Shown here: positions 1-11,826 of the stretch, one piece after another
How positions within the stretch are numbered: the stretch's first letter is position 1
How the letters are laid out: every line of letters starts with the position of its first letter
NCBI GenBank assembly: GCA_036971715.1
Contig: JAVHJL010000005.1
Location: 1,860,001-1,924,000, forward strand
DNA length: 64,000 nt
Reading direction: 5' to 3'
Origin: Arthrobotrys musiformis
Lineage: Eukaryota > Ascomycota > Orbiliomycetes > Orbiliales > Orbiliaceae
Position numbers and translations under genes: made by a program
Notes under the pieces: model-generated
Databases searched by the model: none
Told to the model about the DNA's origin: nothing
What the model saw: only the letters and a program-made list of their open reading frames with translations

Positions 1-1269
1 TAAAGTGTTACTGTCATCCCCACCATACCTATCAACGTCTGCAGTCGGCGGCCGATAATGTCGAGCAAGAAACTTCCAGCTACTGCCACGGCAAAGGACC
101 AACACTGGATAATGACGTTGATTTGGGTTTGGCGGTATGTATCCGTTACTCCAGCTTGCGAGAGAATCCGAGTAAGGTAGTATCTACAACATTAATACCC
201 ATTAGTTTCAAACTAAGGCAACTTTGGGACCTCGCCCGACATCCTCGTCTTTGTGTCACTTACGAAACGATAAAGTTCCCAACGACTTCCGTCATTACAC
301 CGAACAAAATTAGAATTGTCATCCTCTTTCTATTCGCAGGGCCCGAAAACAGTTCCCTCCAAGGGTTTCTCGGATACGCAGCTTCTTCTCTGGCAATTGT
401 AGACTTTATATCATTCATCTCAGCCGCAGCATTCACCAGCGAGTCGTCCGATACACCTCCCTTGAGAACTGCTAACACTTCCGTGGCATGTTCTTCCCGC
501 CCATTGGCAATCAGCCAACGTGGCGACTCCGGAATGAAAGGTAGAAGGCAAACCGCAATCACGCTGGGAATAAACTGAAGTAGCGACGGCAACCTCCAAG
601 CCCACGTCGATTGAATATCTTGGCTACCGTAGTTTATGATAGCCGACAGTAGCCCCCCAACATAGAAACACGAGAAGAATATACCAAGGACATAGCTCCG
701 ACTACGGGGTGGTAATAGCTCGGCCAGCAGCGGCGCCGCAGATACATTACTCAAACCCGTACCGAGACCGATGATAACACGGCCAACCACGAACATTGCT
801 ATGTTCTGCGCGGCGGCTTGTAAGACGATCCCAAGGATTGTGATAATAGTAGCGATCAAGATGGAGTTTTTGCGACCGTAACGATCCGGGATCGGTTGGA
901 CCAGGGGTATGCCGAGGATAGTCCCCATCCAGACAGCGGCATTGTTCAGTCCCGTCGTTGCGTCGGTTAGGTGGAAGTATTCTGTGTATGATGGAAGGAT
1001 TGAGAGGCCGTTCATCACGCTTGCATCATATCCTAGAGTCTAGCAAATATTTTGTCAGTTCTAGTTTTACGTAAATTTAACCTTTATATCTCCCAGTACG
1101 GATAACAGTATACTATGAATACTATATTGGTCATAATATAAAGCATTCCATCGTATTATTGTCAACCTACAGCTGAATTCACAACCGCCACTGCGACAAG
1201 CAGTATGTTCAGAACCGTTGGATTCGATGGTACCAGGTTTGAAACGTAATTTCGCTGGAACCCGGCCAT
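1..1269 (-). CDS. MFS sugar transporter (hexose/lactose permease-like), 3'-truncated by window
   Basis: A major facilitator sugar permease for H+-coupled sugar uptake at the plasma membrane. Exon 1 is 1171-1269 (33 codons). A 131-bp intron (GTAGGT...CTAG, 1040-1170) joins it to exon 2 (264-1039). An 80-bp intron (184-263) then leads to exon 3, which runs off base 1. The splice restores the hallmark start of transmembrane helix 1, TLGYDASVMNGLSILPSYTE, so the ATG at 1018 is internal. Visible family motifs are D-R-Y-G-R-K after helix 2, the G-R-V-I-I-G-L-G-T-G helix and P-E-S-P-R-W-L after helix 6. About 350 N-terminal residues are present of the usual 500-540; the C-terminal half lies outside the window. 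The substrate cannot be told from the sequence. The gene is divergent from the DUF1479 gene across about 1 kb. Confidence 0.9.
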
Positions 1270-2293
1270 TTTGTCGATACGGGAGATGAAGATCTATACT
1301 GTAAACCACAGAGAGAAGTAGGTTCTTATGGACTATGGTATCCTTTTTTTCTTGGTCTCAATGTGGTCATCACACCCAGCTTTTATATAATTATACAGTC
1401 CATACCTACATGCAGGGTACAGACCTTCTCTCAATCGATCGAATATCGCAGGTTACCCCCGAATCTAGTATTACAAGTTATAGGTAACTTCACATGATCA
1501 TGCATTCAGGAACCCCCAAATATTTACGCCGTTCCCCAACATCCAGGTCGCAATTAATTCCACTCAACTATCCTTGTACGTATAATAGCATTCTTATTAT
1601 TACAGTATCATAGTATTAATCTAACATCATGTGCCACTACAATCAGTCAGCGAGAGATACGGTTCCCCTAGGATTGAAGACCAGGGAGTATTCTAATCAT
1701 ACTAATGCGGCCTAGTCAAAAGGAAGCAGCAGAGACAAAAATTGCCGTCGCCGCCCCCGAACGGATGGCTTAAGCGCAATAGGCAAAACCGAATCGCTAA
1801 TGGCCGCTATACGATATAAGCTTTCTCCACATCAGCTTGCCAGCACAGAATATTCTCCTCAATCAAGTAATTAGAGCTCTTATAAAGAAGGTGGATATGT
1901 CTTAAGATCTTCCCCTAGCCTGTATTTTGATGTGACATTCGGCGCTTTCCCTTTTCAAATATCCAACAGATGGGGGCGCCAGGCCGCTCTAGTCACGATT
2001 GGGGAAATTCTATACAGCGGTGTATCGAATTTAGTATTTCAGGATATCGATCCGCATTCCGGGTTTTTACACTAATTGTGGGTCTGACACCCCGACTTCT
2101 TCTTTCGCTGTATGGATATCTTTTTCCCCATACGTACGTTGACCTAACATTATAGTCTCCAAAAAAAAAGAAGATTTTACTGCCGATACATTCATTAAAA
2201 AGGTAATTGAATCAATAAACCACCCTGATAAACAGATTCACGCTCCCCGCATACACCAAATTTGTGCCGTCAATTGGTCAACCCGTTCCACCA
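1270..2293. other. Divergent intergenic region, transporter / DUF1479 gene
   Basis: An AT-rich, roughly 1-kb spacer between two divergent start codons, with TATA-like stretches such as the TTTTATATAATTATA near 1381. No ORF with a recognisable family, RNA gene or repeat was seen. It is presumably promoter DNA for both flanking genes. Confidence 0.4.
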
Positions 2294-3660
2294 ATGCCAG
2301 GACAAATTTGCCAATGGCCGGCATGGCCAGAATACAGCACCGGCAACGACACCTCTGAAGATCGTGATTTTGCTAATACAAAGAAGGCCATAATCGATGA
2401 ATTTGGTCGGGAAAACCTACAAGAAGCTTGGGTCCGAGTCTGCAAAGACCTATCTTCAATAACCGACGAGATTATTGAGCAAGGGAACACAATCATCCCA
2501 ATCTGTTCTGCTGACGAGATCTTAGAAAATGGGTTTTCTACGGATGACAAGCAAAGAATCAAGAAGACCGGTTGTGTGGTAGTCCGTGGGGTTCTCCCTC
2601 GAGCACAGGCGGAGGAACTCTACATTGAAGTACATCAATATATTGCTCGCAATAAAGATGCTATTACTGCGTGGCCGGAAGACACGCCTTCGATGTATGA
2701 CATTTATGACTCGCCGGTTCAAAATACAATCAGATCCCACCCACGCCACCTTCAGCTCCAAAAGTTGCTAAACGGTTTATGGCAAGACAATTCCGGAGAA
2801 ACTTCTTCAGACCCTTTAATATATTACGATGGAGTACGAGATAGACCACCAAAGCAGGTTTTCCTCGGACTAGGTCCCCATATTGACGCCGGAAGCTTGA
2901 GTCGCTGGGCCGCGCCAACCTATCGAAAAGTCTACGAGTCGATATTTTCGGGCCATCCGGAAAACCACGACGCTTGGAACTTGGAAGTTCGCAAAGATGC
3001 TGTTCAGGATTTATTCAAAGCGCCATCTCATTCTAGCGTATTCCGAGCATTCCAAGGTTGGACTGCCCTAACTCCTTCAAGAGCCCGGGAAGGTTCTATC
3101 TTGCTATACCCCAACGTTGCGACAACAATCGGATATATGCTTCTCCGACCATTCTTTACCCCTCCCAAAGATGAGGAGGACATAATGGATGCCAGTAAAT
3201 GGATATTTGATGAAAGCGGCTGCAGATTTCCAGGTACCGAGAAGGATCAAAGTCAGTTTTTGAGTCGCTCTTCACATCCACATCTGAGGCTTGAGGGGTG
3301 CATGATGCATGTGCCTGAGATTCAGCCAGGGGATACAGTTTGGTGGCATAGTGATGTAAGGTGTCACACTATATATCACCTCTAGGAGGCGCCTATTACT
3401 AACACGAATTATGATGATAGCTTTGTCACGCCGTTGATCCCGAACATGAGGGCGTCCATAATGCATCGGTTGCCTTTATTGCAGCAGTTCCGACTACCCC
3501 CTTGACAAAGACCTATATCAAACAGCAACTCGCCGATACACTTGCGGGCCGTCAACCCTCGGATACGCAAGGCACAGTAAACGAGACGCTTTTAAAGGGA
3601 TATCGGGGCCACGAAGGCTTCAGCGAAGATGCACGCCGGGCATTTGGCTATTATCTTTGA
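2294..3660 (+). CDS. DUF1479 family protein (YbiU-like, Fe(II)/2-oxoglutarate dioxygenase fold)
   Basis: Two exons, 2294-3355 and 3421-3660, with a 65-bp intron (GTAAGG...GATAG), encode about 433 residues, the usual size for DUF1479 proteins. The open frame extends upstream only to a GTG at 2264. The first ATG (2294) begins the family-like N-terminus M-P-G-Q-I-C-Q-W. A H-x-D motif (H196, D198, in G-P-H-I-D-A-G-S) and a distal histidine in the exon-2 L-C-H-A-V-D stretch (about H357) resemble the iron ligands of the double-stranded beta-helix dioxygenase fold. The family is common in fungi and bacteria, and its substrate is unknown. No signal peptide is visible. The family assignment is by recognition; catalytic activity is inference. 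Confidence 0.85.
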
Positions 3661-3813
3661 GTTCCGCTTGATTCGAATATTAGTCAAAGTATCAATATTA
3701 CCAATTCAGTAATTTTGCAGCCAGTTTACTCGGAACCATATAAAACATATATGAGTTATTGTGAGATGTGGAAACTAAATACTAATTATATATATAATAG
3801 AGACTGTGTGAAA

Positions 3814-5184
3814 CTACGCACTGTCGCTATCGAGGCCACTAGAGTCGCTCTCTTCTTTTACTTCCTCCCTGTAAACAGGCGGCCCGCCTAAACCACCAGT
3901 TATATCAACCAGCGTGGTTCCACGCTGAGGTCGATCATTCCGTTGAACTTGGCTAACAGCACTACGAGGTGGTGGGAAATCGTCATCTAGACTCTGGCTC
4001 AACAAATCATCGCGGATAAGTTGATCTCGAGCCTCGGTCACTTGGTTCGTTTGTACGTTCTGCAAATTCTGCGGATACGCACTCTCATGGCCAAAGTTCA
4101 GAGTAACAGGTCGCATAAGCGGGCCGTCTCCGCTATTAAACCGACTCAAAAACGGATTTCCGCCGAATTCTAGGAGATCGCTCGATGGCGATGAGAAGCT
4201 TTGCCTTCTATTTCGGTTTACTCCGTATAGTTGATTGTTCCCGGAGTCTTGATCTCGGAATGAAGATGGATCGAACCCGCCGAATAGACCGGAAACCCTT
4301 CGGCGAGTGCGGGTTGGCGAACTTCTGCTACGTCCACCGTTACTCGAGGGTGCCCTTCTGCTGTTGACAGAAGGCGATTCGAAGAGAGAAGGGCGGCGCT
4401 GGAAGGTTGCCAAATTAGGTTGTAGGTTCGAAAGGAAGTCATCCGGAGATTGGTTGAGCATAAACCCTTGTCCACCGGCGCCCATCGTAAGTTGAGAATG
4501 CTGCGAGCTTCGCAAGGCATTATCGTCCTGATTTTCCGCTACCTCATTTTCCTCTTCTTCGATCTCAGTAACTTCCTTCTCCTCTTCCTCGATCTCGGTA
4601 TGGGCCTTCTCTTCTTCATAAATTTCAGTCCCAGCATAGCTTCCCTCTTTCTCCTCCTCTTCAATCTCTGTAGTTGCCTTCTCTTCCTCCTCAACCTCAG
4701 TACCACTTTCTTCATCCTGAGCAGGAGCCTGCGGTATATTCCCCCCACCAACATTCGCAACCACCGGGCGTGGAACCATAAGTCCCATTCCTAGTCCCAT
4801 ATTCTGAGGCGGAGGGTTTTGTACTAAATTTGTATGTGTTCTCAGATCATCTAGAACACCTGGTGACATATTCCCAAACATATCCCACGGCCCGTTACTT
4901 TCTTCATCTTCTTCCCGATGTTGTCCTCTTCTGTCGCCCCTGGGATCGATGTCATCGAGACTACTATCATTGCTGCCGCCGGGGGGGTATTGGGGCACCG
5001 GCGACCTTTTTGAAAGCTTATGCTGGCTTGTTGGAATTTCGAGCCCGTCGGGTTTTAAGTCTGTAGTTTTTGCGAGCTCGAATTCTGGATGTAGCGATTC
5101 ACGGTTTGGGATTGCGGCACCATGCGCAATGGCAGCTAGTAAGTATAGCCCTACGGCTTTCGATGCTACATCTCCGGATCTCAT
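3814..5184 (-). CDS. Secreted acidic repeat protein with signal peptide and possible Kex2 sites
   Basis: An intronless ORF of 456 residues. The N-terminus (M-R-S-G-D... then a hydrophobic A-V-G-L-Y-L-L-A-A-I-A core ending near A24) looks like a signal peptide. A dibasic K59-R60 and an R-R at about 85-86 could be Kex2 processing sites. Residues 160-217 hold about five degenerate copies of an eight-residue unit T-E-I-E-E-E-E-K. The rest is low-complexity (S, N, R, P rich) with an acidic C-terminus, and only short hydrophobic stretches appear after the signal. No domain is recognised. It may be a secreted structural or effector-like protein processed in the Golgi. Expression and secretion are inferred. 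The ATG at 5184 is the first of the frame and keeps the signal peptide. Confidence 0.7.
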   Translation of the reverse strand: MRSGDVASKAVGLYLLAAIAHGAAIPNRESLHPEFELAKTTDLKPDGLEIPTSQHKLSKRSPVPQYPPGGSNDSSLDDIDPRGDRRGQHREEDEESNGPWDMFGNMSPGVLDDLRTHTNLVQNPPPQNMGLGMGLMVPRPVVANVGGGNIPQAPAQDEESGTEVEEEEKATTEIEEEEKEGSYAGTEIYEEEKAHTEIEEEEKEVTEIEEEENEVAENQDDNALRSSQHSQLTMGAGGQGFMLNQSPDDFLSNLQPNLATFQRRPSLFESPSVNSRRAPSSNGGRSRSSPTRTRRRVSGLFGGFDPSSFRDQDSGNNQLYGVNRNRRQSFSSPSSDLLEFGGNPFLSRFNSGDGPLMRPVTLNFGHESAYPQNLQNVQTNQVTEARDQLIRDDLLSQSLDDDFPPPRSAVSQVQRNDRPQRGTTLVDITGGLGGPPVYREEVKEESDSSGLDSDSA

Positions 5185-5520
5185 TGTACGAGAGCACTCA
5201 AAGAAGATATATTAATTTTGAAAAATATTGGATCCCTTAACTTGGTAGCCGGTAGCTAGTATTGAAAGGCAAGAACCACATGGATAAAATCATCAAAGCC
5301 TCGTGTAAAGTAGAGAGCACCTATTTGCGCTGGTTACATCCCTAGTCCTCAAGAACGAGCCCTTCTAGGAAGGAACGCCCCATTTGGGATAAGCTTCTAC
5401 GTGGATTTGAGAGATTATACTGGAGTCTGGTAACGAGGCTAATATACATTTTTCATACTCAAAAAGAGGTCACGGACTTAATCGGTATAACATTGGCCTT
5501 GCGAGCCTATCCTAACATCA

Positions 5521-6471
5521 CTACCTCATCCCCTGTTGATAATTATATGCAGCCACCAAAGCCGCGACATGAAACCCCGTCCCGATCACTGCAAAAATAT
5601 GAAATAGCTGATGAGAATGTCCCCAAATATCAAACTTCCCCGGCCAAAACCTCTCAGGCACTCTTCCTACAAATAAGCACACCCCAACTAACAAACTTAT
5701 CCCCTCCGCAAGATACCACTGAGCTCCAATTTGTGTGCACGCCGTGTCCCACCCTAATATTCCTATCGCGTGAAGGATCGGTAACATGGCTGAAATAGCA
5801 AGGATAGTAAAGGTTCCACCACGGAGAACAAGCATTTCCGTTCCACCGCCGCCGGTGTCAAAGAGGAATACTGCCGCTAAAAACGCAAATACGGCGTTCA
5901 TACCCCAGTATATCATCTGAGCTTTCGGATTGGAGTACATCGCGTAATAATTCGCAGAAGCGCCACCGCCTAGCGCTAGAATACAGATGCCGAAAATGTC
6001 CATTCGGCCCCAGAAGTGGTGCACATAATACGAGTGGCTGCGGAGGGTGTGGAATATAGAGCTAAACGCAAAACATAGCGTCGCCGCGGTAATCGATATT
6101 CCAAAAGCGTAAGTGTCACCCGATGTCAACTTTGATCCCGACGTCGACTTTGCAATATTATACAAAGAAATCCCAGCTACAAAGAAGCCAATAAATCCAA
6201 TAAGATGGGTGTATATATTCATCGTTTCCATGTGTAGACAGCGCCAAAGACGGAAGGATTTGGCGTATGAATAAGTAGGCATCGGGTGCCAATCTAATAT
6301 GAAATCGTTATCGCACAGCCATGCCGGAATTATATCCTTGGACCCAATGAGGGGCCAACGCATATTTGCGGGTACCAGTTTGTAGATTATAGGTGGTGAA
6401 GGAGGCTCGCCGCTTGTTGCAGCCGGAGGCGCTGTCGACGTCGCGACCATGATGTTTGCGTCTTTTGCCAT
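5521..6471 (-). CDS. PAQR / hemolysin-III family seven-helix membrane protein (IZH-like)
   Basis: An intronless ORF of 316 residues of the progestin-and-adipoQ-receptor/hemolysin-III family (fungal Izh1-4), implicated in zinc and sterol/lipid homeostasis and ceramidase-like activity. Diagnostic motifs appear in order: H-M-E-T-M-N-I-Y-T-H before helix 1, F-S-S-I-F-H-T-L with the conserved S-x3-H, G-R-M-D-I-F-G-I carrying the conserved Asp, and H-S-H-Q-L-F-H near the last helix. The His/Asp set matches the zinc site of adiponectin receptors. Seven hydrophobic segments can be traced. The soluble N-terminus (about 35 residues, A/S/P/T rich) is short. The ATG at 6469-6471 is the first in frame. 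Confidence 0.9.
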   Translation of the reverse strand: MAKDANIMVATSTAPPAATSGEPPSPPIIYKLVPANMRWPLIGSKDIIPAWLCDNDFILDWHPMPTYSYAKSFRLWRCLHMETMNIYTHLIGFIGFFVAGISLYNIAKSTSGSKLTSGDTYAFGISITAATLCFAFSSIFHTLRSHSYYVHHFWGRMDIFGICILALGGGASANYYAMYSNPKAQMIYWGMNAVFAFLAAVFLFDTGGGGTEMLVLRGGTFTILAISAMLPILHAIGILGWDTACTQIGAQWYLAEGISLLVGVCLFVGRVPERFWPGKFDIWGHSHQLFHIFAVIGTGFHVAALVAAYNYQQGMR

Positions 6472-7676
6472 GTTTAAATCAGCTGGTAAGATTCAGGATT
6501 CGAGAGCCGGTGCATTATTTCTTTTTATGGCTATCGCATCGGTAGATATTGCGCATCTCAGGTGCCTTTTAAAGGACGGGACGCATAACAGAACTTGAAA
6601 GTCCGCTGCCAGACTGCGGGCTGGAGGGGTTGGTGTCAAATGCAAAGGATCCTAAGATCCGCCCCGCGCCCGCCAGGTGGATGCGCTCGATTTTCATTGG
6701 CTGGATCCATGGAGATAGGCACAATGGTGATTGGTTAGAACAGCTCTGTGCCACACAGGCTAGAACTCGATCTTGGCTCTGGAGCAAACATTTAAGGCCA
6801 CCGTGAACAGAAGCTCAGGCATTGCGCCAGTCTAAACATTGGCGCTCCGACACTACCAATTTACGCCACGTAGCAAAGGTCTAGGGCATATCCTGGGTAC
6901 GAGACCAGGCATATCCCACAATTACAACGATTGAACGCAAAATTAATATGTATTCGTCAAACGACCAGCAAATTATAAAGCGATTTAATTAAAAAACACT
7001 CGGATGGAGACGGCGGACTATATAGCTCTACGGCACGGATTCTTCGCGGATATAGATGGATTTTTGTTAACTTACAACTGACTGATAGCGTTCTTACTAG
7101 TCGGGTGAGAGTATACGTATGTTTAGTGCCCAACGATCACCGAGGAAGAGATATGGGCAAATCGAAGGCAGACCCGCTCAGTAAATAGAGTGACATCAAG
7201 AATGGAGTCGCCATTACTCCAAGATTTACGACGTCGCAGATCATACTCGATGGAGCACTCAAACTTAAGCAGCCCAACCGCACATCCACGCGCCTCTTTA
7301 CTTCGTTTCTTGAGTTGTGTCGTAAATTACCACAGTCACTAGGCCTAACTCGGCCTAAACTCAGAACCAGGTTGCCATCCATTACCTAAAGAGGAGTCTA
7401 TACTTCCGAAAGAGGGTATGTCCTATTTACGGCGTAGTACCCAGACTTACTCCAAAAGGCAACTCTCATCCACATTTACATAATGTTCACAATGATTTCG
7501 CAAATTTCGAACTTATTCTTTCATCAATTATAACAAGGCTAAAACACCGTATATACATCAAAGCGAGAATAATATAGCTAACATGCGAGCAACCTCGGTA
7601 TTTCATACCAGATATAATTATAAGGAGACACCTCTAGCTATATAACATGGCTTTGACTCAAGATCTGCATAAAGGC
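6472..7676. other. Intergenic region without a clear gene
   Basis: About 1.2 kb between the PAQR gene and the CHAT fragment. Only short ORFs of unlike composition occur (for example 7137-7382 minus), with no signal peptide or family motif. No repeat or RNA gene was recognised. Confidence 0.35.
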
Positions 7677-8192
7677 CTAAACACCAAAATGGACGTAAGG
7701 AATCCAGTAATCATTCATTGGCGGCTCTAGTGGGAAAGGATGATGTGTTCTTGCCTCTGTTCCTTCAAGATCAAGATTGCCGTCGCGCAGCGCCCGCATC
7801 GCTTTATGTAGTCCTCGGCATACCGCTATGTCGGTCATTCCTTCTTTTCGCAAAGTTTCATGGAATATTTTAGCCACGTCGGCACAATACTTGTCCGATA
7901 CTTCCCAGAGTGTTCCAATAACGTGTCGGAAACCCGCGAGCTGAAAGGCGCTAACAAGATGAATCGCCTCATCAACCAGATTGTTTACTTCATTGGCACC
8001 GGTCAAGCAAGCTGGCAAAAAACTCAAAAATGGCGGGTTCTCTTGCAATTGCAATTCACAGTCGCGAATGTCTCCAATAGTCAGCGGGTCGGTTTTCCAA
8101 TCTTCGAGAAGTAAATAACTTTGAGAAGGGCCTGTTGAATTTGATGATCCGTGGCCTGCGAAATGGAGGATCTTACATCCGTCCTCTCGCAA
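7677..8192 (-). pseudogene. CHAT (caspase-HetF-associated) peptidase domain fragment, probably 5'-degraded
   Basis: The ORF (171 residues) corresponds to the C-terminal CHAT peptidase module of fungal TPR-CHAT proteins. It holds the catalytic-His segment L-H-F-A-G-H-G (H14), the catalytic-Cys segment L-P-A-C-L-T-G (C62), the G-F-R-H-V-I-G-T-L-W-E-V strand and the terminal D-Y-W-I-P-Y-V-H-F-G-V, so the domain core and natural stop are intact. Upstream, the frame hits a TGA about 20 codons before the domain, no ATG lies before H-F-A-G-H-G (the frame would need TTG), and no TPR repeats or good acceptor site are seen. Full-length relatives usually carry several hundred residues of TPRs first. It is most likely a remnant; an unrecognised upstream exon cannot be excluded. 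Confidence 0.7.
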
Positions 8193-11100
8193 ACTCCTTG
8201 GCCCACCTCTGCCCCTCCGCGGATACAGTTGATATCACGATACCGCAAGGATCAGGTCAAAAAACACCGTCTACTGCGCCTTAGTTAGCCACGTCAGAAA
8301 AAGAACGCAGTGAAGGATTCGGGACTGCAGCAAGTAAGGAAAGGAAAAGCAAAGTAGATGATTGGAACATATTCGACGAGTCTTGGATCTGGATGGTAGA
8401 GAAAGATAGTGTGTTCATTGGTGTAAAAGCCCTTTGAAGGCATTCAAACTTGTTTGACTGCATTGCGCATGATATATTCTAAGCATCCTTAGCCAATATT
8501 GATAGCAATTTGTGGCAGGTATGCATATGTATGAGTCTATAAGGATCTGACAAATTTGGAATATCGAGGTTTAGCTATCCATTTAAGACCTCAGGCCTGC
8601 AAAAAGTTTAATTATTAATATAATTACTCAGGAAATATTGCGATAAGAAAGGATGCATACCCTATTGGTACTCTAGTTCATCAAGGCCATTGGAGTACTG
8701 TAGTGAAATCTTGAGAAGATTTTTGTTGGACGCTCTAGCTTGGAGAAAACGTAGCTCCTTCACATGTTCGAGGGGTTGGAACTGATAGTATATACCGCAA
8801 TGATCCTCGCGCTCACAACTCTTGCAATGTTCAACTCGCAGCATTCAGAATTAGGCTACTTATTACTCTGTTCTCATTTACATTTACCTCAGAAGATCAT
8901 TCTAATTTCCATTCAAATTCGACTGCCAAAATTTAATTCTAGTATGCATTTCCCATCTATTGAAATATTGTAATTAATATTATAATGAGCTTTGAGGTCG
9001 GTAAAAAATTGTTTTCCGCATGCCAGTCAGCTAGTTCGGCGCACACTTACACCGCGGGGGGGTTCTAATATAGTTATAATGCGTAATAAATTTATGGATT
9101 AATATAAACCGGCCTCCTAATATACCATCTCGAGATCGGTCTAGATCTTACAAGTTGAAGCCATCCGTAGAAACTTAAATATGTCACAGAAATAGATGTC
9201 TTTCAGCCTCTCGATTTCCTTTTAAAATTTCCGGGACCTACCTAGGTATGCATAGCTATGAGAAGCTTTATACTGGCCTGTACAGCTGTGAATCCTGGAA
9301 CGAGAGTCGACACGACTAAAAAGTTACATAAGGAGAAAGGTACATAGCTGTAGCACAATACACCATATGGACCCAATTGATGTGTCTTTATTTTCCTAAC
9401 AGAATTACAAGATACTCATTCAAGATACCAGAGGAATTTGTGGCGCAATATATCGTATCTCGCATAGAAGTCGAACATGCACTGGCCTCGAGATCGATCA
9501 AGTGGAACAGTTACGAGGCTGTGTGGAACGTTGGAAAAGGCACGATTCGATTTCGTGTTGTTGGTGTAATGTTGCACAAGAGTTAGGCGATCATGTGACG
9601 ACATCATGAAAGTTAAGTTAACGGCTTCGAAGCTTCGAGGGTTAGCGGCGCTGCACGACAGTTGCCTTCAAGGCCTTGCGTATGTCTTCTCTCTAATAGT
9701 CTGGGGGTTGCTAGATCTTCTCTCTAATATCGGGCTTCTTCTCTGCCAGGGCGACCTCTTTAAGTTTTCTCAAGTTGCGCGGTAGATTACTGGGACGTGA
9801 CAATGCAACCTCGTCCAGAAAACCCAAGGGTAACTGCTTTAGCTCCCCACCCTCCTCGGCTTCTAAGTTTTCCCGAAAGATGGCTTTGGCCCTCTGCATG
9901 TAGGGGTGGTTGGGCCGTCTTTCGTTTCCAAAACCTTGATTGCAACGTTTTTCTCGTGTTCGAAGCCGTCCTCACGATCCCCATCCTCCCTAGCGGTGGG
10001 CCCGCGAGGTTAACGGTTGGTTGCCTGATTTCAAGGTAGTGCGCAAGCTAACTTGACAATCTTCCAAATGAACGAACTACTAAAATGTCCTGTCGATAGA
10101 TGATCGCGTTCAGGCTTTAAAAAAAAAAAAAACATCAAGAGGATAATATCTCGGATCCAACCGGTTTTTGCTGAAGATGTCAAGCCCTTGGCTGGCAAAT
10201 GGGGTACCTTCCATTTTGCTGACTGCATGATGCTTAGCCGAAATGATTCACAGGCAAGTTGTATGTATATTTACTCTGCTATGCCGTCCATATGACGAGA
10301 CCTAACGGGCGGAACTCACCTTACCTAAGCACCCGCCCCGTCGTCTTATGTTTGGGCCTCTTTGCGGAGCGGCCTGAAAGGTATCCATAAAAGTGGGGTC
10401 AGAAACCGTATTCTTTGGGTATCGGGCTTACTCCTCTATCTGGTATAGGGTTATCAAGCTTCAAGCAAGGATCCAAAGCATGAATGACAAAGCAAAACAA
10501 GCAGAGCTTTCCACCTTCCGAAGATGTCGGGGCCACATAACCATCAACGAACGAGAGAGAATAAAATACACAAACTAAAAGTGCAGTTATGGCCCAGTTA
10601 AACTTCGAGAATCCGCCAACTTGTTTTTTCATCCCATAATTTCGTTCGGATCCTCCTACCGAACGATGTCTTGCGAGATTCGACGGGAGAGGCTCTGCTA
10701 ACCCTTGCTGTGCCGCAGACGTACCGGCACTACTACCGCCCCATTCAAAAATAACTAACACTAAGCCGCCAGCGCCAGCGAGCTATGCAATCAAGGCCCA
10801 CATTGAGCCCCGTAGACGGTGGTCATTTGATGTACTTAATTTCAATTTTCCCCAAGGTTGGACACAAATATAGAAACTTCCCCCCTCTATGCATGGTACT
10901 GGAATAATTCTTGTTCTCGCAAAAGTGATTCCGACCATCCGAGAGCAATCGACAAGGGAATAGCTTGCTTACTCTGGGCAGAGTTCCCGTCCCAAAGTCG
11001 AGAAAAACAACACCCGCATGGGCAGGCGGTGAAACAAGGCGCATGGTTAGTAGGTTAAACTTGACGCCCGAAGTGCGGTGCAGGAGATCTCGTCACATCT

Positions 11101-11579
11101 AATTGGCACACCTCTCCGTCCGCCGAATCATAGCTTGCGAGGAATAAATGTGACATGCCAGAAAGGATGCATGATCGTGATAAGGCAGGCCGTGGAGCGG
11201 GCCGGGTGGTTTACGAGACGGTCAAAACTATACCGGACAGGACAGGATAGCTAGGACAGTACTACCACCACCGACCTCCTCTTCTGTGACTCCACGGGTC
11301 CGGGATTTATAAAAGAGGAGGACATCGTGCATGATTACATACGAGCTCTACTGAACGTTTTCCTTAGCTTACGCTAAATTACAAAGCTTTACCTGATTTC
11401 CTGGAGCGCAGGATCTATATTGCTGGCCTCACAGCAGACATACATAAATACTACAAGCCTGGGTGAATAGATTTTTCTATTTTTTTCTATTTTCTTATTA
11501 TTTCTATTATTTCCTATTATTTTGCTTTACTAGCTTGAAGTATCCATTATCGTGAAGCTTGAATTAAGAATCCCCAGCC
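8193..11579. other. Long gene-poor stretch
   Basis: About 3.4 kb between the CHAT remnant and the ADE2 leader, with only short ORFs on both strands (longest about 120 codons, 10399-10761 minus) and none with a recognisable motif. A minus ORF at 8281-8463 with a short L-L-A-A-V-P-N-P-S stretch may be further debris of the CHAT gene, but this is weak. A poly-A run lies near 10118-10131. No tRNA-like T-loop box or transposon terminus was found by eye. Confidence 0.4.
11441..11579 (+). promoter_or_regulatory. Pyrimidine-rich ADE2 leader/promoter tract
   Basis: A long T-rich tract with repeated TTTCTATT/TTATT units (about 11470-11530) precedes ADE2. Such tracts often mark the core promoter or transcription start zone of constitutive fungal genes. 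The exact start site cannot be read from sequence. It matters because an AUG at 11580 in good context would lie in the leader if transcription begins here. Confidence 0.4.
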
Positions 11580-11826
11580 ATGGCCACATTTTCCCGTTCG
11601 GTGAAGGCGTCGATAGGACGAACTTCGGCCCTCTTGATCACCGCAGCCGGTGCGGCCGGCATGGTTTCAAGCTCTCAATATAATTATAAACCCATGAAAT
11701 CTCTGTTCGTCGACAACACAATTCCGTCTCCAACATTCACTTCGCCTTTCGAACATCCTTCCTCGAATCCGTTCCCAACCAAACATCACACTCACAGGCG
11801 GACCAAATTCATTGCATCTACAGAAC

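Noticed and set aside
10399..10761. 120-codon minus ORF with a hydrophobic stretch
   Set aside because: No family resemblance and the flanking DNA looks gene-poor.
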